Numbered from the stretch's first letter, positions 26,172 to 37,459 are shown. The stretch: 64,000 bases of DNA from Bradyrhizobium sp. Ash2021 (GCF_031202265.1 NZ_CP100604.1:6926501-6990500), one strand, 5' to 3'. Translations and numbers: made by a program. The notes: generated by a model not told the origin, from the sequence alone.

Positions 26172-26886
26172 ACTCGTTGCTTGCAGTATCGCGCGGCCGC
26201 GCAAGATCGATGCTGTACTCATTATCGATCCGGCCGGGTCCGGGCGACATGACCACGACCCGGTCGGCCAGGAAGATCGCCTCATCGATCGCGTGGGTGA
26301 CGAAGAGAACGGTGAGACCGGTTCGCGACCAGATCTCGACCAGCTCGTCCTGCAGCCGCTCGCGCGTCATCGCATCCAGCGCGCCGAACGGCTCATCCAT
26401 CAGCACGATTTCGGCATCATTGGCCAGCACGCGGGCGATGGCGACGCGCTGCTTCATGCCGCCGGAAAGCTGGTGCGGGTAGACATCGGCGAAATTCTGC
26501 AAACCGACGAGCTCGATGAAATGATCCGATGTTTCCCGGATTTCAGCCTTGGTGCGCCCCCGCGATTTCGGGCCGAAGCCAATGTTGTCGCGGACATTGA
26601 GCCAGGGAAACAATCCGTAATCCTGAAACACCATGCCGCGGCTCGGGCCCGGTCCCGATATCGGCATGCCCCACATCAAGGTATCGCCATGGGTTGCGGC
26701 CTCAAAGCCCGCGGCCATGCGCAGCAGCGTGGACTTGCCGCACCCGGATGCGCCGATCAGGCAGATGAATTCGCCTTTTTTGACGCGCAGATTGGCGCCG
26801 CGCAACGCCTCGATCGAGCGTCCATTCTGCGAATAGATCTTTCCGACATTCTTCATTTCCAGGATCGGGACCGTGGCTTCAGCCAT
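26107..26886 (-). CDS. ABC transporter ATP-binding protein, sulfonate/nitrate type
   Basis: A 259-residue ATPase of the SsuB/TauB/NrtD class. Walker A is LIGASGCGKSTLLRM, the signature is HQLSGGMKQRVAIAR and Walker B is EIVLMDEPFGALDAMTR, with the H-loop in FVTHAIDEAIFLADR. It should power the permease encoded just upstream, which overlaps it by eight bases, as the last gene of a three-gene operon. The transported compound is unknown. Confidence 0.92.
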   Translation of the reverse strand: MAEATVPILEMKNVGKIYSQNGRSIEALRGANLRVKKGEFICLIGASGCGKSTLLRMAAGFEAATHGDTLMWGMPISGPGPSRGMVFQDYGLFPWLNVRDNIGFGPKSRGRTKAEIRETSDHFIELVGLQNFADVYPHQLSGGMKQRVAIARVLANDAEIVLMDEPFGALDAMTRERLQDELVEIWSRTGLTVLFVTHAIDEAIFLADRVVVMSPGPGRIDNEYSIDLARPRDTASNEFNAWRRMLSSQLHSHHGRKAG

Positions 26887-27730
26887 GTGACGGACTCCAG
26901 GCCAAAAGCTGACGCCCGATCAGCATCACCAGTTGGTCGGAGAGAAAACCGAACGCGCCGATCACGATCATGCCGGAAATCACGATCTCGGTGCGCGAGA
27001 GCTGGCGCGCTTCCATGATGATGGCGCCGAGGCCGGTTTGTACGCCGGTCATTTCACCGACGACAATCACGACCCACGCAAAACCCAGTCCGAGCCGCAT
27101 GCCGGTGAAGATCGACGGCAGTGCGGCGGGCAGCACGACGCGGAAGAACTGCGCCGACCCGGTGCAGCCGAGCATCGAAGCCGCCTCGAACAACCTTGGC
27201 TCGACCGAACGCACGCCGAAGATGGTATTCACCAGAATCGGGTAGAACGCGCCGAGAAACACCAGAAAGAACGCCGAGCGCGGCCCGAGCCCGAAGATGA
27301 TCATCGCCAGCGGCAGCCACGCCGTGACCGGCACGGGGCGGAGAATCTGGATGGTCGGATCGATCAATTGCCGAACCAGCGGCACGCGCCCGATCAGCAT
27401 CCCGAGCGGGAGTGCCACGATCAGGGCCAGCGCGAAGCCGCCATAGACCCGGCTGATCGAGGCGAGCAAATGGATGTGCAGGGTTTTGCTGTAGGCATCG
27501 TCATTGATGCCGCCAAAGGCGAGATCCTTCAGCTCGAGCCAGACCTCGTAAGGCGGCGGGATCAGGCTGGCCGGCCGTCCCACCGTGGAAAAATGCCAAA
27601 TCGCCAGCAGGATGAGCGGGAACGTGACCGCGAGCAGCAAAGGCCGCAGGCGCGGCCACCATACCGTCACCCACGACCTCTCGCGTGCGGAGGAAGTCTC
27701 ATCCCCGGTATCGGACGTGAGCGTGGTCAC
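26879..27730 (-). CDS. ABC transporter permease, sulfonate/nitrate type
   Basis: A 283-residue inner-membrane subunit with about six helices. The cytoplasmic coupling motif is in EAASMLGCTGSAQFFRVVLP followed by ALPSIFTGMRLGLGFAWVVI, the usual EAA loop of this class. I place the start at the GTG at 27730, two bases after the stop of the binding-protein gene; a longer frame upstream is antisense to that gene. The spacing and the eight-base overlap with the ATPase gene indicate tight coupling. Confidence 0.88.
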   Translation of the reverse strand: MTTLTSDTGDETSSARERSWVTVWWPRLRPLLLAVTFPLILLAIWHFSTVGRPASLIPPPYEVWLELKDLAFGGINDDAYSKTLHIHLLASISRVYGGFALALIVALPLGMLIGRVPLVRQLIDPTIQILRPVPVTAWLPLAMIIFGLGPRSAFFLVFLGAFYPILVNTIFGVRSVEPRLFEAASMLGCTGSAQFFRVVLPAALPSIFTGMRLGLGFAWVVIVVGEMTGVQTGLGAIIMEARQLSRTEIVISGMIVIGAFGFLSDQLVMLIGRQLLAWSPSHG

Positions 27731-27732
27731 GA

Positions 27733-28692
27733 TCAGGTCGGTTTCACAGCATCGACGAAGCTGGTGTCGATGAAGGTTGCGAAATCGGGGATGCGCTTGA
27801 TCTGCTTCAGCGCCAGCATGTGATCGGCGTAAATCTTCGATTCCTCGATTTCCTTCGGCCCCAGTCGCCACGTCAGCTCGACATTGGGGACCGAGGCTTC
27901 GATCGCTTCCTTCTTCTGCCCGAGCTTGCTGGACGCCATCGCGACCATGGCGTCCTTGTTGGTGGCGGCGTAGTCGGTCGCCCGCTGGTGGATGCCGATC
28001 ATGACGCGGACCAGGTCCGGCTTTTCGGCGATCACGTCGCGGTGGGTGCCGAACACCATGTTGAGGGATCCCATCGTGGTCGAATAGGGATATTCGACCA
28101 GCGAACCGACACCACTGGACAAGGACACGCCGGGCCCCGGCTCGGCGCCTACATAGGCATCGATGTCGCCGCGCGACAGAGCGATATGCATTTCGCTGAA
28201 GGAGACGCGAACCGGCTCGACATCCCTGATGGTCATGCCCTCCATGCGCAACCGCTCCAGGAAGAAGACTTCCTGCGTGGTGCCCGGAAACACCGCGACG
28301 CGCTTGCCCTTGAGGTCCTTGATCGAGGCGATCCCGGAGTCCCTCCTGGCGATGATCGCCATGCCGCGGTTGCAGGTCGAGGCGATCACCACGACCGGCT
28401 CGCCGGCCGCGGCGCCGAGCAGCGCTGCGGCGATGCCGAACGCGCCGAAATCGACCGACTTGGTCACGACCACGTTCTTGCATTCGGTCGGCGTCTCGAA
28501 CGGCAGCACCTCGACCTTGTAGCCGGCGGGCACGAACTGCTCGTAGAAATAGGGCGCGATGGAGTGGATCAACTTGAGCGCGCCGGCCCGGATGACGACC
28601 GGCTGGCCTTCGGCACGCACGATCGCAGGCGCCGCGATAAGCCCGGCCCCAAGACCAGCAATGAATTCACGACGGCGGATCCTGGATGGCAT
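27733..28692 (-). CDS. ABC transporter substrate-binding protein, NMT1/SsuA type
   Basis: A 319-residue periplasmic protein with a Tat signal (RIRRREFIAGLGAGLIAAPA, cleavage near VRAEG). The core matches the NMT1/SsuA fold: VEVLPFETPTECKNVVVTKS, VDFGAFGIAAALLGAAAG and SIKDLKGKRVAVFPGTTQEV. It would deliver the ligand (a sulfonate, nitrate-like ion or small organic acid) to the permease. The ATG at 28692 is preceded by aagggag, and a longer start adds unlikely Arg-rich sequence. First gene of the operon. Confidence 0.9.
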   Translation of the reverse strand: MPSRIRRREFIAGLGAGLIAAPAIVRAEGQPVVIRAGALKLIHSIAPYFYEQFVPAGYKVEVLPFETPTECKNVVVTKSVDFGAFGIAAALLGAAAGEPVVVIASTCNRGMAIIARRDSGIASIKDLKGKRVAVFPGTTQEVFFLERLRMEGMTIRDVEPVRVSFSEMHIALSRGDIDAYVGAEPGPGVSLSSGVGSLVEYPYSTTMGSLNMVFGTHRDVIAEKPDLVRVMIGIHQRATDYAATNKDAMVAMASSKLGQKKEAIEASVPNVELTWRLGPKEIEESKIYADHMLALKQIKRIPDFATFIDTSFVDAVKPT

Positions 28693-28828
28693 CGGCACAC
28701 TCCCTTGTTGCCTCAAATAAATGCAACAAACGTGCCGAGTGACGGTGTTTCGGGCGAGATTCGCTCGTGGTCGTGGCCTCAAATGACGCTTTTTGGGCCC
28801 TGCCGGGGATATCGATGCGTGTTCCCGG

Positions 28829-28939
28829 TTAACTCGTCTTTCGATGATGGCGATAGAGGATCGTTGCAAGGATCGTCGACGCGAGAATGTAGAAGATGAT
28901 GACGTCGATGTTCGGGTGTCCCTCGACTAAAGCGAGCAT
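28829..28939 (-). CDS. Possible 36-residue membrane microprotein
   Basis: A short frame reads MLALVEGHPNIDVIIFYILA and then STILATILYRHHRKTS: one hydrophobic helix followed by a basic tail, as in many bacterial single-pass microproteins. A gaggag site lies about nine bases ahead of the ATG at 28939. It sits alone between the ABC operon and the epoxide hydrolase gene. It could be chance; I cannot tell its role. Confidence 0.4.
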   Translation of the reverse strand: MLALVEGHPNIDVIIFYILASTILATILYRHHRKTS

Positions 28940-29036
28940 GGCTATCCACTCCTCAAGTGGCGTGGCTTCTTCTTCCCCTCGGGCGAGCCTTGATTTCCGG
29001 AATCTAGCCGCGAACCCGGTGCCCCGATAGCCGACT

Positions 29037-30191
29037 TTATGCGGAGGGCCGGCGCAACAGCCGAAAGAAGTCCCGCACCTCCCGGACAAACAGGTCGGGC
29101 TGCTCGAAGGCCGCGAAGTGACCGCCCTTCGGCATTTCGTTCCAGTGTCGGATGTCGGTATAGCTCGCTTCCATCCAGCGCCGCACCGGTGCCACGATCT
29201 CCTTGGGAAAAACCGCGACGCCGCTGGGTATCGTGACCTTGTGGGCGGTCCGGCGTTTTGGCCCAAAACTCTCCCAATAGAGACGGGCGGACGAGGCGGC
29301 GGTCGCGGTCACCCAATACAGCATGACGTTATCGAGCAGTTCGTCCCGGCCGAGGATGTTCTCGGGGTGGCCGTCACAGTCGGTCCAGGCCCAGAATTTT
29401 TCCAAAATCCAGGCCGCCTGCCCGCTCGGCGAGTCCGTCAGCCCATAGGCAACAGTTTGCGGCCGGGTCGATTGCTGCTTGGAATAGCCGGAATCCCAGT
29501 CGGCGTAATACTGGATTCCCTGCAACGCCCGCGCCTCCTCCGGCGTCGGCTGGCCATCGACGTTGGGTCGCGCACTCATCGCTAGCGTAATGTGGATGCC
29601 GGCACAGTGCTCGCCGTCCTGCGCGCCGAGCGCGGTGGTCACCGCCGAGCCCCAGTCGCCGCCTTGCGCGCCGTACCTGACATAGCCGAGGCGATCCATC
29701 AGCACGGCCCAGCTTGAAGCAATGCGATCGACGCCCCAGCCGGTGGCGAGCGGTTTGGCCGAAAAGCCGAAGCCGGGCAGCGACGGGCAGACAACGTGGA
29801 ACGCATCGGCCGCGTTGCCGCCGTGGGCGCTCGGATTGGTCAACGGCTCGATCACCTTCTGGAATTCGACCACCGAACCCGGCCAGCCATGGGTGATGAT
29901 CAGCGGCATTGCTTCCGGATGTGGCGAACGGACGTGCAGAAAGTGAATGTCGAGCCCGTCAATCTCCGTCGTAAACTGTGCGAAGCGATTGAGCAGTGCT
30001 TCACGGCGGCGCCAATCGTACTGTTCAGCCCAATAACCGCAGACCTCCTGGATCCATTTCAGCGGCGCGCCCTGGCTCCAGTCATCGACCAGTTCGGCTT
30101 CCGGCCAGCGTGTCCTGCGCAATCTCGATTTGAGATCGTCGAGCACATCGTCGCCGACCGCGATACGAAACGGCTTGATCTCAGCACTCAT
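29037..30191 (-). CDS. Epoxide hydrolase, microsomal type
   Basis: A 384-residue alpha/beta hydrolase with an N-terminal EHN domain (PFRIAVGDDVLDDLKSRL, RRTRWPEAE). The oxyanion loop is HGWPGS (about residue 100), the nucleophile elbow GGDWGSAV puts an Asp at about 180, and the catalytic His is in KGGHFAAFEQP (about 358). Such enzymes open epoxides to diols. I use the ATG at 30191, where MSAEIKPFRI begins; a longer frame to 30401 lacks family similarity. The gene is monocistronic as far as I can see. Confidence 0.9.
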   Translation of the reverse strand: MSAEIKPFRIAVGDDVLDDLKSRLRRTRWPEAELVDDWSQGAPLKWIQEVCGYWAEQYDWRRREALLNRFAQFTTEIDGLDIHFLHVRSPHPEAMPLIITHGWPGSVVEFQKVIEPLTNPSAHGGNAADAFHVVCPSLPGFGFSAKPLATGWGVDRIASSWAVLMDRLGYVRYGAQGGDWGSAVTTALGAQDGEHCAGIHITLAMSARPNVDGQPTPEEARALQGIQYYADWDSGYSKQQSTRPQTVAYGLTDSPSGQAAWILEKFWAWTDCDGHPENILGRDELLDNVMLYWVTATAASSARLYWESFGPKRRTAHKVTIPSGVAVFPKEIVAPVRRWMEASYTDIRHWNEMPKGGHFAAFEQPDLFVREVRDFFRLLRRPSA

Positions 30192-30409
30192 GGAAAATTT
30201 CCTTCGATACCCGGCGATGGCGCGTGAAATCATACCCAATCCCACAACGAGCGTCAGCCTCTCAATACCGGCGTAATGCTTCGAAGCCATGCCCAGAGCG
30301 ACGATCGGCGTGATGATCGCCGACCGCAATCTGGTGAAGGTCAAACGCTCAGGCTTGAGGAATTTTTGTGCCAGCGCCGGCCCGGACCTGGGTCCTTGCA
30401 CAACTGACG

Positions 30410-31375
30410 CTATTTTCCGATCGCCGCCTCAAGCAGTGCCTGCGCCTGTTTTGTGGCCTGGGCGAACGAGGCCTGCTGCGGAGCGCGCTGGGTGAAACAG
30501 CGCCGGAAGGCGTCTTCGCCCTGCTGACGAAAGTCGCCGAGCTTGTCGTATGCCTTCCTGTCGATCTGGTTAAAGCGAAGCTTGTCGTCCGCTTCTTCCG
30601 CCCGTTTGTTGAAGCCGGCCCGGTCGGACGAGCATGCCGGAACCTGGACTGGAGGTTCGATCGAACCGTAGGCGACATACACCTTCCCGTTTATCTCGGC
30701 CGAAACGAAAACCTCGTCCGCCTCATTGGGGATGTCGGATTGGGTGCGGCCCGCCAGGAAGGCGTGGGCAAAGGTGGCGGAGGCCGGTCTGGCAATCGGC
30801 AAAGCATTGAAGTTGATCACCGCCGAGTCGGTCGAAATCGCCTGGGTATAGAAGCCTTCGAATTTCAACGCCGCGTCGATCTGCTGCGGCACATTCTTGA
30901 GGCCCTTGTCCCACCAGTCCTTGTGGGCGCGCAGCCAACGCGCGAACAGCCGCTCCGTCGTGACGATGATGTGAGCCTTGGGCTCGACATATTTGCCATC
31001 GGCGCCGTTGCTGCCCGCCTTCTCTCCGGTTATCCCGGTCTCGGCATCGAAGCGCAGGCCATCGAGCATGCCGAAACCCTCGTCACCTTTATAGAAGGTA
31101 TCGAGATTGAGCTTGGGCGGAGCAAATCCCTTGCGGGCTGAGTCGCCCACGATCTCACTCATCTGCGCCTGAAGTTCTCCGCGCGTCGCGTCCTCGGCCT
31201 TCTGCGCGCCTTCATCGAATTTGCCGGCGTCATAGAGCTTCGAAGATTTTTCAATCGCCGCATCGCGCGCCGCAATGTAACGATCCTCCGGCGAAGCCGC
31301 CGGCGGCGCGGCGCAGGCGTTCGAAAGCATCAAGATGGAGCCAAGGAAGGCAGCTAGCCTGGAAATGGTGCGCAT
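30410..31375 (-). CDS. Secreted protein of unknown function
   Basis: A 321-residue protein with a Sec signal peptide (SRLAAFLGSILMLSNACA, cleavage before APPAA). The mature part is soluble and charged, with PEDRYIAARDAAIEKSSKLY at the start and DWWDKGLKNVPQQIDAALKF midway. The Cys at the end of the signal does not fit a proper lipobox, so I do not call it a lipoprotein. I do not recognise the family. It lies between the epoxide hydrolase and manC genes, all on one strand, but gaps of 120 and more bases argue against one operon. Confidence 0.7.
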   Translation of the reverse strand: MRTISRLAAFLGSILMLSNACAAPPAASPEDRYIAARDAAIEKSSKLYDAGKFDEGAQKAEDATRGELQAQMSEIVGDSARKGFAPPKLNLDTFYKGDEGFGMLDGLRFDAETGITGEKAGSNGADGKYVEPKAHIIVTTERLFARWLRAHKDWWDKGLKNVPQQIDAALKFEGFYTQAISTDSAVINFNALPIARPASATFAHAFLAGRTQSDIPNEADEVFVSAEINGKVYVAYGSIEPPVQVPACSSDRAGFNKRAEEADDKLRFNQIDRKAYDKLGDFRQQGEDAFRRCFTQRAPQQASFAQATKQAQALLEAAIGK

Positions 31376-31496
31376 CCCCTGTGGTCAGTCGCAGGGGTCG
31401 TCAGGTTCAACGTCGAGCCGATCTCGCGATCGAAATTGGTCCGCCTTGTCGCGGAAACGGGTCAACATTGGACGACGGCGCGGCTGAGCGCCCGGT

Positions 31497-32945
31497 TCAG
31501 GCCCGCTGATAATCGTCCTCGATGCGGATGATATCGTCCTCGCCGAGATAGCTCCCGGTCTGCACCTCGATCAGCTCCAGCTGGATCTTGCCGGGGTTTT
31601 CCAGCCGGTGCACCGCGCCGATCGGGATGTAGATCGATTCGTTCTCGTGCACGGTCTTGACCAGCTCATTGACGGTGACGCGCGCGGCGCCACGGACCAC
31701 GATCCAGTGCTCGGAACGGTGGTGGTGCTTCTGCAGCGATAGCCGGCCGCCGGGCTTGACGATGATGCGCTTGACCTGGTGACGGTCGCCATTGTCGACC
31801 GATTGATACGAGCCCCAGGGCCGGTGCACCTTGATGTGGCTCTCGGTCACTTCGGGTGCGCTGGCCTTCAGTTTTGCGACCAGCCGCTTCAGCCCGTTGG
31901 CGTCCTTCTGCCGCGACACCAGCACCGCGTCCTGCGTTGCCACCACCACGAGGTCGTCGACGCCTTCGAGCGCGACCAGCGCGCGGTCGGTCGAGACGTT
32001 GCAATTGCGGGAATCCTCGAACACGGCAGCGCCCCGCGCCGCGTTGCCCTGGCCGTCCTTGTCGGACAATTCCCACACCGCATGCCAGGAGCCGACATCG
32101 GACCAGCCGCACGCCACCGGCACCACGGCGGCGCGCGCGGTTTTCTCCATCACCGCGTAATCGATCGAGATCGCCTTGGCCGATCCGAAGGCTTTTTCAT
32201 CGAGCTTGACGAAGCCGAGATCGGTTCCGGCGTTGCTCACGGCATCGGTGATCGCCTGCACGCTTGCCGGATCGACATTGCGATATTCATCCGATAGCAC
32301 CGCGGCGCGGAACATGAAGTTGCCGCTGTTCCAGAGATAACCGGACTCGATGTAGGTGGCGGCGGTCGCGGGATCCGGCTTCTCGACGAACTTTGCCACC
32401 GCGCGAACCGCGCCGGAAATCGTCTCGCCGGGGCTGATGTAACCGTATTCGGTGGCGGCGCGTTCGGGCTGCACGCCAAAGGTCACGATACGGCCGGCTT
32501 CCGCGGCGGCAAGCCCCTCGCGGCAGGCGGCGACGAACGCGGCGACATCGCGGACGACGTGATCGGCGGCCAGGGCCAGGACGATCGCGTCCTTGTCGCG
32601 GGTCTGCGCAAAGGCCGCCCCCGCTGCGATCGCAGGCCCGGAGTCGCGCCGCATCGGCTCCAGCAGCACATCGGCCTCGAGCCCGATCTCGGCCAATTGC
32701 TCCAGCACCATGAAACGATAGGCATTGTTGGTGATGACGATCGGCCGCTCGAACAGCGCGGCATCCGAAACCCTGAGCAACGTCTCCTGAAAGGTCGAGC
32801 GTGTCCCGAACAACGGCAGGAACTGCTTGGGATGGACCTCGCGCGAAGCCGGCCACAGCCGCGTCCCGGCGCCGCCGCACATGATCAGGGGAAAAATTCG
32901 ATGACCGGCTGTTGACGTAACCATTGACGAGGGGATCTGAGCCAT
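31497..32945 (-). CDS. manC: Mannose-1-phosphate guanylyltransferase / mannose-6-phosphate isomerase
   Basis: A 482-residue bifunctional enzyme that makes GDP-mannose from fructose-6-phosphate by way of mannose-1-phosphate (with a phosphomannomutase elsewhere). The nucleotidyltransferase signature GGAGTRLWPASREVHPKQF is near residue 24, and FVEKPDPATA is a further family block. The C-terminal cupin isomerase domain is marked by HRPWGSYQSVDNGDRHQVKR and QKHHHRSEHWIVVRGAARV. GDP-mannose would feed the GDP-mannose epimerase-like enzyme at 54176 and the glycosyltransferases of the locus. Confidence 0.93.
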   Translation of the reverse strand: MAQIPSSMVTSTAGHRIFPLIMCGGAGTRLWPASREVHPKQFLPLFGTRSTFQETLLRVSDAALFERPIVITNNAYRFMVLEQLAEIGLEADVLLEPMRRDSGPAIAAGAAFAQTRDKDAIVLALAADHVVRDVAAFVAACREGLAAAEAGRIVTFGVQPERAATEYGYISPGETISGAVRAVAKFVEKPDPATAATYIESGYLWNSGNFMFRAAVLSDEYRNVDPASVQAITDAVSNAGTDLGFVKLDEKAFGSAKAISIDYAVMEKTARAAVVPVACGWSDVGSWHAVWELSDKDGQGNAARGAAVFEDSRNCNVSTDRALVALEGVDDLVVVATQDAVLVSRQKDANGLKRLVAKLKASAPEVTESHIKVHRPWGSYQSVDNGDRHQVKRIIVKPGGRLSLQKHHHRSEHWIVVRGAARVTVNELVKTVHENESIYIPIGAVHRLENPGKIQLELIEVQTGSYLGEDDIIRIEDDYQRA

Positions 32946-33047
32946 TGTTTACCTTCCGATATTCTAGAGTCACTCGAATTCCAGCCCAACACATTGCATT
33001 GGCAGCCAGCAAACATTTTCGCGCGTGCCAAGAACGACACGAAAGCC

Positions 33048-34664
<1,617 letters not shown>

Positions 34665-35049
34665 GAAGGATTCTCCCACCACTCGAACTCAATCTGCACG
34701 CGGCTTACGAACTGCCGATGACAAGATTGGATACGCAAAAATGGTGCCATGACCTCCGATATTGTCCGCAAAATGACGGGTAGATATGCGATCAACTCAT
34801 ATAGCCCATATTTTACCCAGAACAGGCCTGCTGAAATTTTTGATTGAGCTATATGATCTGCAACCGGGCTTCGTTCATTCCATTGGCAGTCGCCGACAAA
34901 TCAAGCCGCGTCAGATCATGATCCTCAAACCAGCGCAGCTTAAGATGCACATGAAGGCGAACAACCGTGCCTTCAAATAGTCAACTACGGGATATAGACA
35001 GCAGCAGGCGGGCTTTGGGGCAGAATGGTGAGAGCACACGTATAGTTTG
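34665..35049. other. Regulatory region between pckA and a divergent small gene
   Basis: About 385 bases, AT-richer than the genes. The pckA promoter must lie here, but I cannot place its boxes with confidence. A 64-codon frame at 34786-34980 has no family features and I do not call it. Confidence 0.4.
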
Positions 35050-35460
35050 ATGGTAGGGCTGCTTATCATAATTGTTCTGCTCGCGATTGGTTTCGCCGCC
35101 GGCTATGGCACGCGCGGACTGATCTCCCGCAAGCGGCACGCGGAATACCTGAAATTCCACGCCTACATTTCGCCCACGCTCAGACCCCGGCAACCATCTT
35201 CGTATCAAGGCACGAGGACGCGAGATGCAGCGTCAGAACCGCCAATGACGGAAAGACGGCGAGCGAACCACGACATCACGCGCTCATTTCAGGACGTATC
35301 CATTCACGGGTTGAAGCCTGCGAAGCCCGCCGGCGCAAACTTGCACCTCGTCCAGGCTCATCGACCTGCGCCGGATGTCGGTCCTTTGCAGCCCGCAAGC
35401 ATCGAGCAAAGCCTCGAGGAATTGGTCGCACTTTGGCAGCGACGCAGGCATGAGGGCTAA
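35050..35460 (+). CDS. Small membrane-anchored hypothetical protein
   Basis: A 136-residue protein: one N-terminal helix (MVGLLIIIVLLAIGFAAGYG), a basic stretch (LISRKRHAEYL), then a Pro-, Arg- and Ser-rich soluble tail likely to be disordered. It recalls short YtxH-like single-helix proteins, but those end earlier, so the tail could be extended by a frame change. The ATG at 35050 follows a weak site; a TTG at 35047 is adjacent. Function unknown. Confidence 0.45.
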   Translation: MVGLLIIIVLLAIGFAAGYGTRGLISRKRHAEYLKFHAYISPTLRPRQPSSYQGTRTRDAASEPPMTERRRANHDITRSFQDVSIHGLKPAKPAGANLHLVQAHRPAPDVGPLQPASIEQSLEELVALWQRRRHEG

Positions 35461-36055
35461 GCCTGCACTCCGGTTTGATCGAAAGTCTCTCTCGCCCTGT
35501 ACGCGAGTTCGCACTTTGCGGACCTCGACTTGAGATCGCCCTGGACTTGCCTTCATGCGGGAAGCGGACTTGTCCCGGTCGACTGTTTGAACGATAAAAA
35601 TACTTGAGAACAATGTTTCAGAACAATGCTTCCTGGGACGCGAGACGTTTCTGGTCGATTGCGTCGCTTGTTTTACCGCGCGAGATAAGTCCGCCCCATG
35701 GGTCATTTTCGTACCCCGCCGGCTAAATCAGAGCCACACATGCAGCGTGGCGTTCCGGGGGTGACGGCCGACGCACAGCAGGGCGAGAACGAAACCGAAC
35801 AGGCCGCATAGTCCCGGCATGCGCCTTCGCGCAGAGAAATACTCCAATGCGGCCACGACCTGCGGGATGAAGTTAGTAAATGGCTGAGGATGTTCCAGGA
35901 AACTGCTCCGCTGTCCGCCCCAGCGAAGTGACAGGCGCACCAATCGACTAGTCGGCGCAGCCGGAAAGTGGTATCTTTTCAGCAGTTCTGTGGTTGAAAT
36001 GCGACGATGCCCGTGCCTTGGGCGTCGCTGACGCAAAGGCGGGAGGGGGTGGATC
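35461..36055. other. Gene-free stretch
   Basis: About 595 bases with open frames on the minus strand (for example 35728-36150) that show no family features, no good start and unlikely composition. I see no repeat or insertion element. Confidence 0.4.
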
Positions 36056-36346
36056 TTGGTCTCACTGATAATCGCAAGCGGCATAGCCGGTGTTCTTTTG
36101 GGACGTTTTTTTCGCGGATACGCGGTTGTTCCAGCAACAATTCTGATCATGGTTCCAGCGGGATATCTGGGCTATGAGCAGGGTTTCGCCACCGGCGTGA
36201 CGGCATTCGTCGTCAGCGCAATGGTGATGCAAGTTTTTTATTTCGCGATCGTGGTGACCTATATGCTCATCGAAAGCCTTTCGGTGATCGACCGGGTGCA
36301 GTCGGAGGCATCCGCACAGCTGCCTGAATCACGAACCGCGTTTTAG
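36056..36346 (+). CDS. Small three-helix membrane protein
   Basis: A 96-residue protein with three likely helices (SLIIASGIAGVLLGRF, YAVVPATILIMVPAGYLGY and VTAFVVSAMVMQVFYFAIVV) and a short polar tail (VQSEASAQLPESRTAF). The start is a TTG at 36056 preceded by a strong gggagggggtgg site. Similar short proteins exist in Bradyrhizobium as I recall; function unknown. Confidence 0.6.
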   Translation: MVSLIIASGIAGVLLGRFFRGYAVVPATILIMVPAGYLGYEQGFATGVTAFVVSAMVMQVFYFAIVVTYMLIESLSVIDRVQSEASAQLPESRTAF

Positions 36347-36740
36347 CCAAATCGTTTGCCGCGAAAGCAGGCGAATGCCGCGGATTTCGTCGCATTGCAG
36401 TACCTTGCGTTGCGACTTCTTCAAATTCCCATCTGCTCGACACCTGCTGATGATCGTGCGCGATGCGGATGATGCGGTCCGCGCCGAAGAACTGCCGGTC
36501 TGGCCCCTCGATCACAAAGACCTAGGCTGCCTCGTTGCTGGACGAAAATTCTCTGACCGGGTTGGCGACGCTGCTGGCCCTGTCCTACTCCTCATATCTC
36601 ATTGCCATCCTGTACTTCGCACCGAAAAGGGCGCTCGCAAAGCGTCTGTTGCGCTACGGTTACGGAAAAACGGCAGCCCAGATCTAAGGGAGCTTTCCCC
36701 GATTACAGGTAAGACGGTCGGCTTGCCTGCTTGCGTCGGA
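36347..36740 (+). other. Intergenic stretch with a possible membrane-protein fragment
   Basis: Within it, 36535-36687 reads SLTGLATLLALSYSSYLIAI, then LYFAPKRALAKRLLRYGYGK and a stop: a helix and a basic tail with a TTG start and no ribosome site. It may be a leftover of a longer gene, or a small gene. The rest shows nothing I can name. Confidence 0.3.
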
Positions 36741-36998
36741 TCACTTAGCGTTATCATCGTCTACCTTGCCGCCATTCGCGACGCACTTGTTGAAAAAGTC
36801 GTGCTGTGCGCGGCCGGATCCTTTCGCGCTTCCCGCCGCCGGGTTACCGGGCTCTCGGGGCGGAAATTGTTTGGTGGTCAGTGCATTACACTTTCGGGCA
36901 ATTTCGGCGGTTATCGCCGACGCAGAATCGGTGACCAAGCCGAGCGCGATGCAGACCAATGCGAGCAATACGCATCCAGACTTCAACCCGGCGAACAT
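36741..36998 (-). CDS. Small secreted protein
   Basis: An 85-residue protein with a signal peptide (MFAGLKSGCVLLALVCIALG, cleavage after DSASA) and a mature part with two Cys (IARKCNALTTKQFPPREPGN, then FFNKCVANGGKVDDDNAK). Short periplasmic proteins of this pattern are common in Bradyrhizobium. The ATG at 36998 follows ggagaagg; a GTG/ATG start at 37031 would add 11 residues before the signal. Confidence 0.65.
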   Translation of the reverse strand: MFAGLKSGCVLLALVCIALGLVTDSASAITAEIARKCNALTTKQFPPREPGNPAAGSAKGSGRAQHDFFNKCVANGGKVDDDNAK

Positions 36999-37157
36999 GT
37001 CATCCTTCTCCTTGCCTGCCGCAAACGACACGCTGCCTTCCGCGTCGATTACGGGTCATTGTAGTCAGAACGCTGAATTTGGTACAGGCGAAAGTCCGTG
37101 TTCAGGGCGCATGGGTTGGATTAATCTGCAACTGCGCGCAAGGACGCAGCCAAACCG

Positions 37158-37373
37158 ATGAGTTCGGGAGATTTGATACCGAACGATCACGACCACGTTG
37201 AGCCGGGCGCCAACGAGGTCCAGTTCGCGCTCGTCATCGCCCGCATACGCGCTTGTCCTGAAAACCAGGCCCATGATTTCACCGTTGAGGGCAAACCCGT
37301 CGATCCCAAGCAATGCATCGAGCGGATCGTCGCTACTAACGGCACCTTTTATACCGATTGCAAGAAGCCGTGA
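37158..37373 (+). CDS. Small hypothetical protein
   Basis: A 71-residue polar protein (MSSGDLIPNDHDHVEPGANE, then VQFALVIARIRACPENQAHD). I recall short Bradyrhizobium proteins starting in the same way (a DLIP.N..PV.PGAN.VQFALV pattern), but the second half differs, so a fusion or frame change is possible. aaggacg lies upstream of the ATG. Role unknown. Confidence 0.45.
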   Translation: MSSGDLIPNDHDHVEPGANEVQFALVIARIRACPENQAHDFTVEGKPVDPKQCIERIVATNGTFYTDCKKP

Positions 37374-37459
37374 TCTCTTCCCGGACCCGGACCGGGAACT
37401 TAAGTGAGAAACACGAACTTGTCTTTTGACCGCCCTGGTTCGGGCAGATGGAGGCTTCA

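Noticed and set aside
27731..28483. N-terminal extension of the ABC permease frame
   Set aside because: It is antisense-like sequence over the binding-protein gene and is Arg/Gly-rich without membrane helices; the GTG at 27730 is the better start.
34786..34980. Plus-strand frame of 64 codons upstream of pckA
   Set aside because: No ribosome site, no family features and low-GC promoter-like composition.
35728..36150. Minus-strand frame of 140 codons
   Set aside because: Runs antisense to the small membrane protein and shows no start site or family features.
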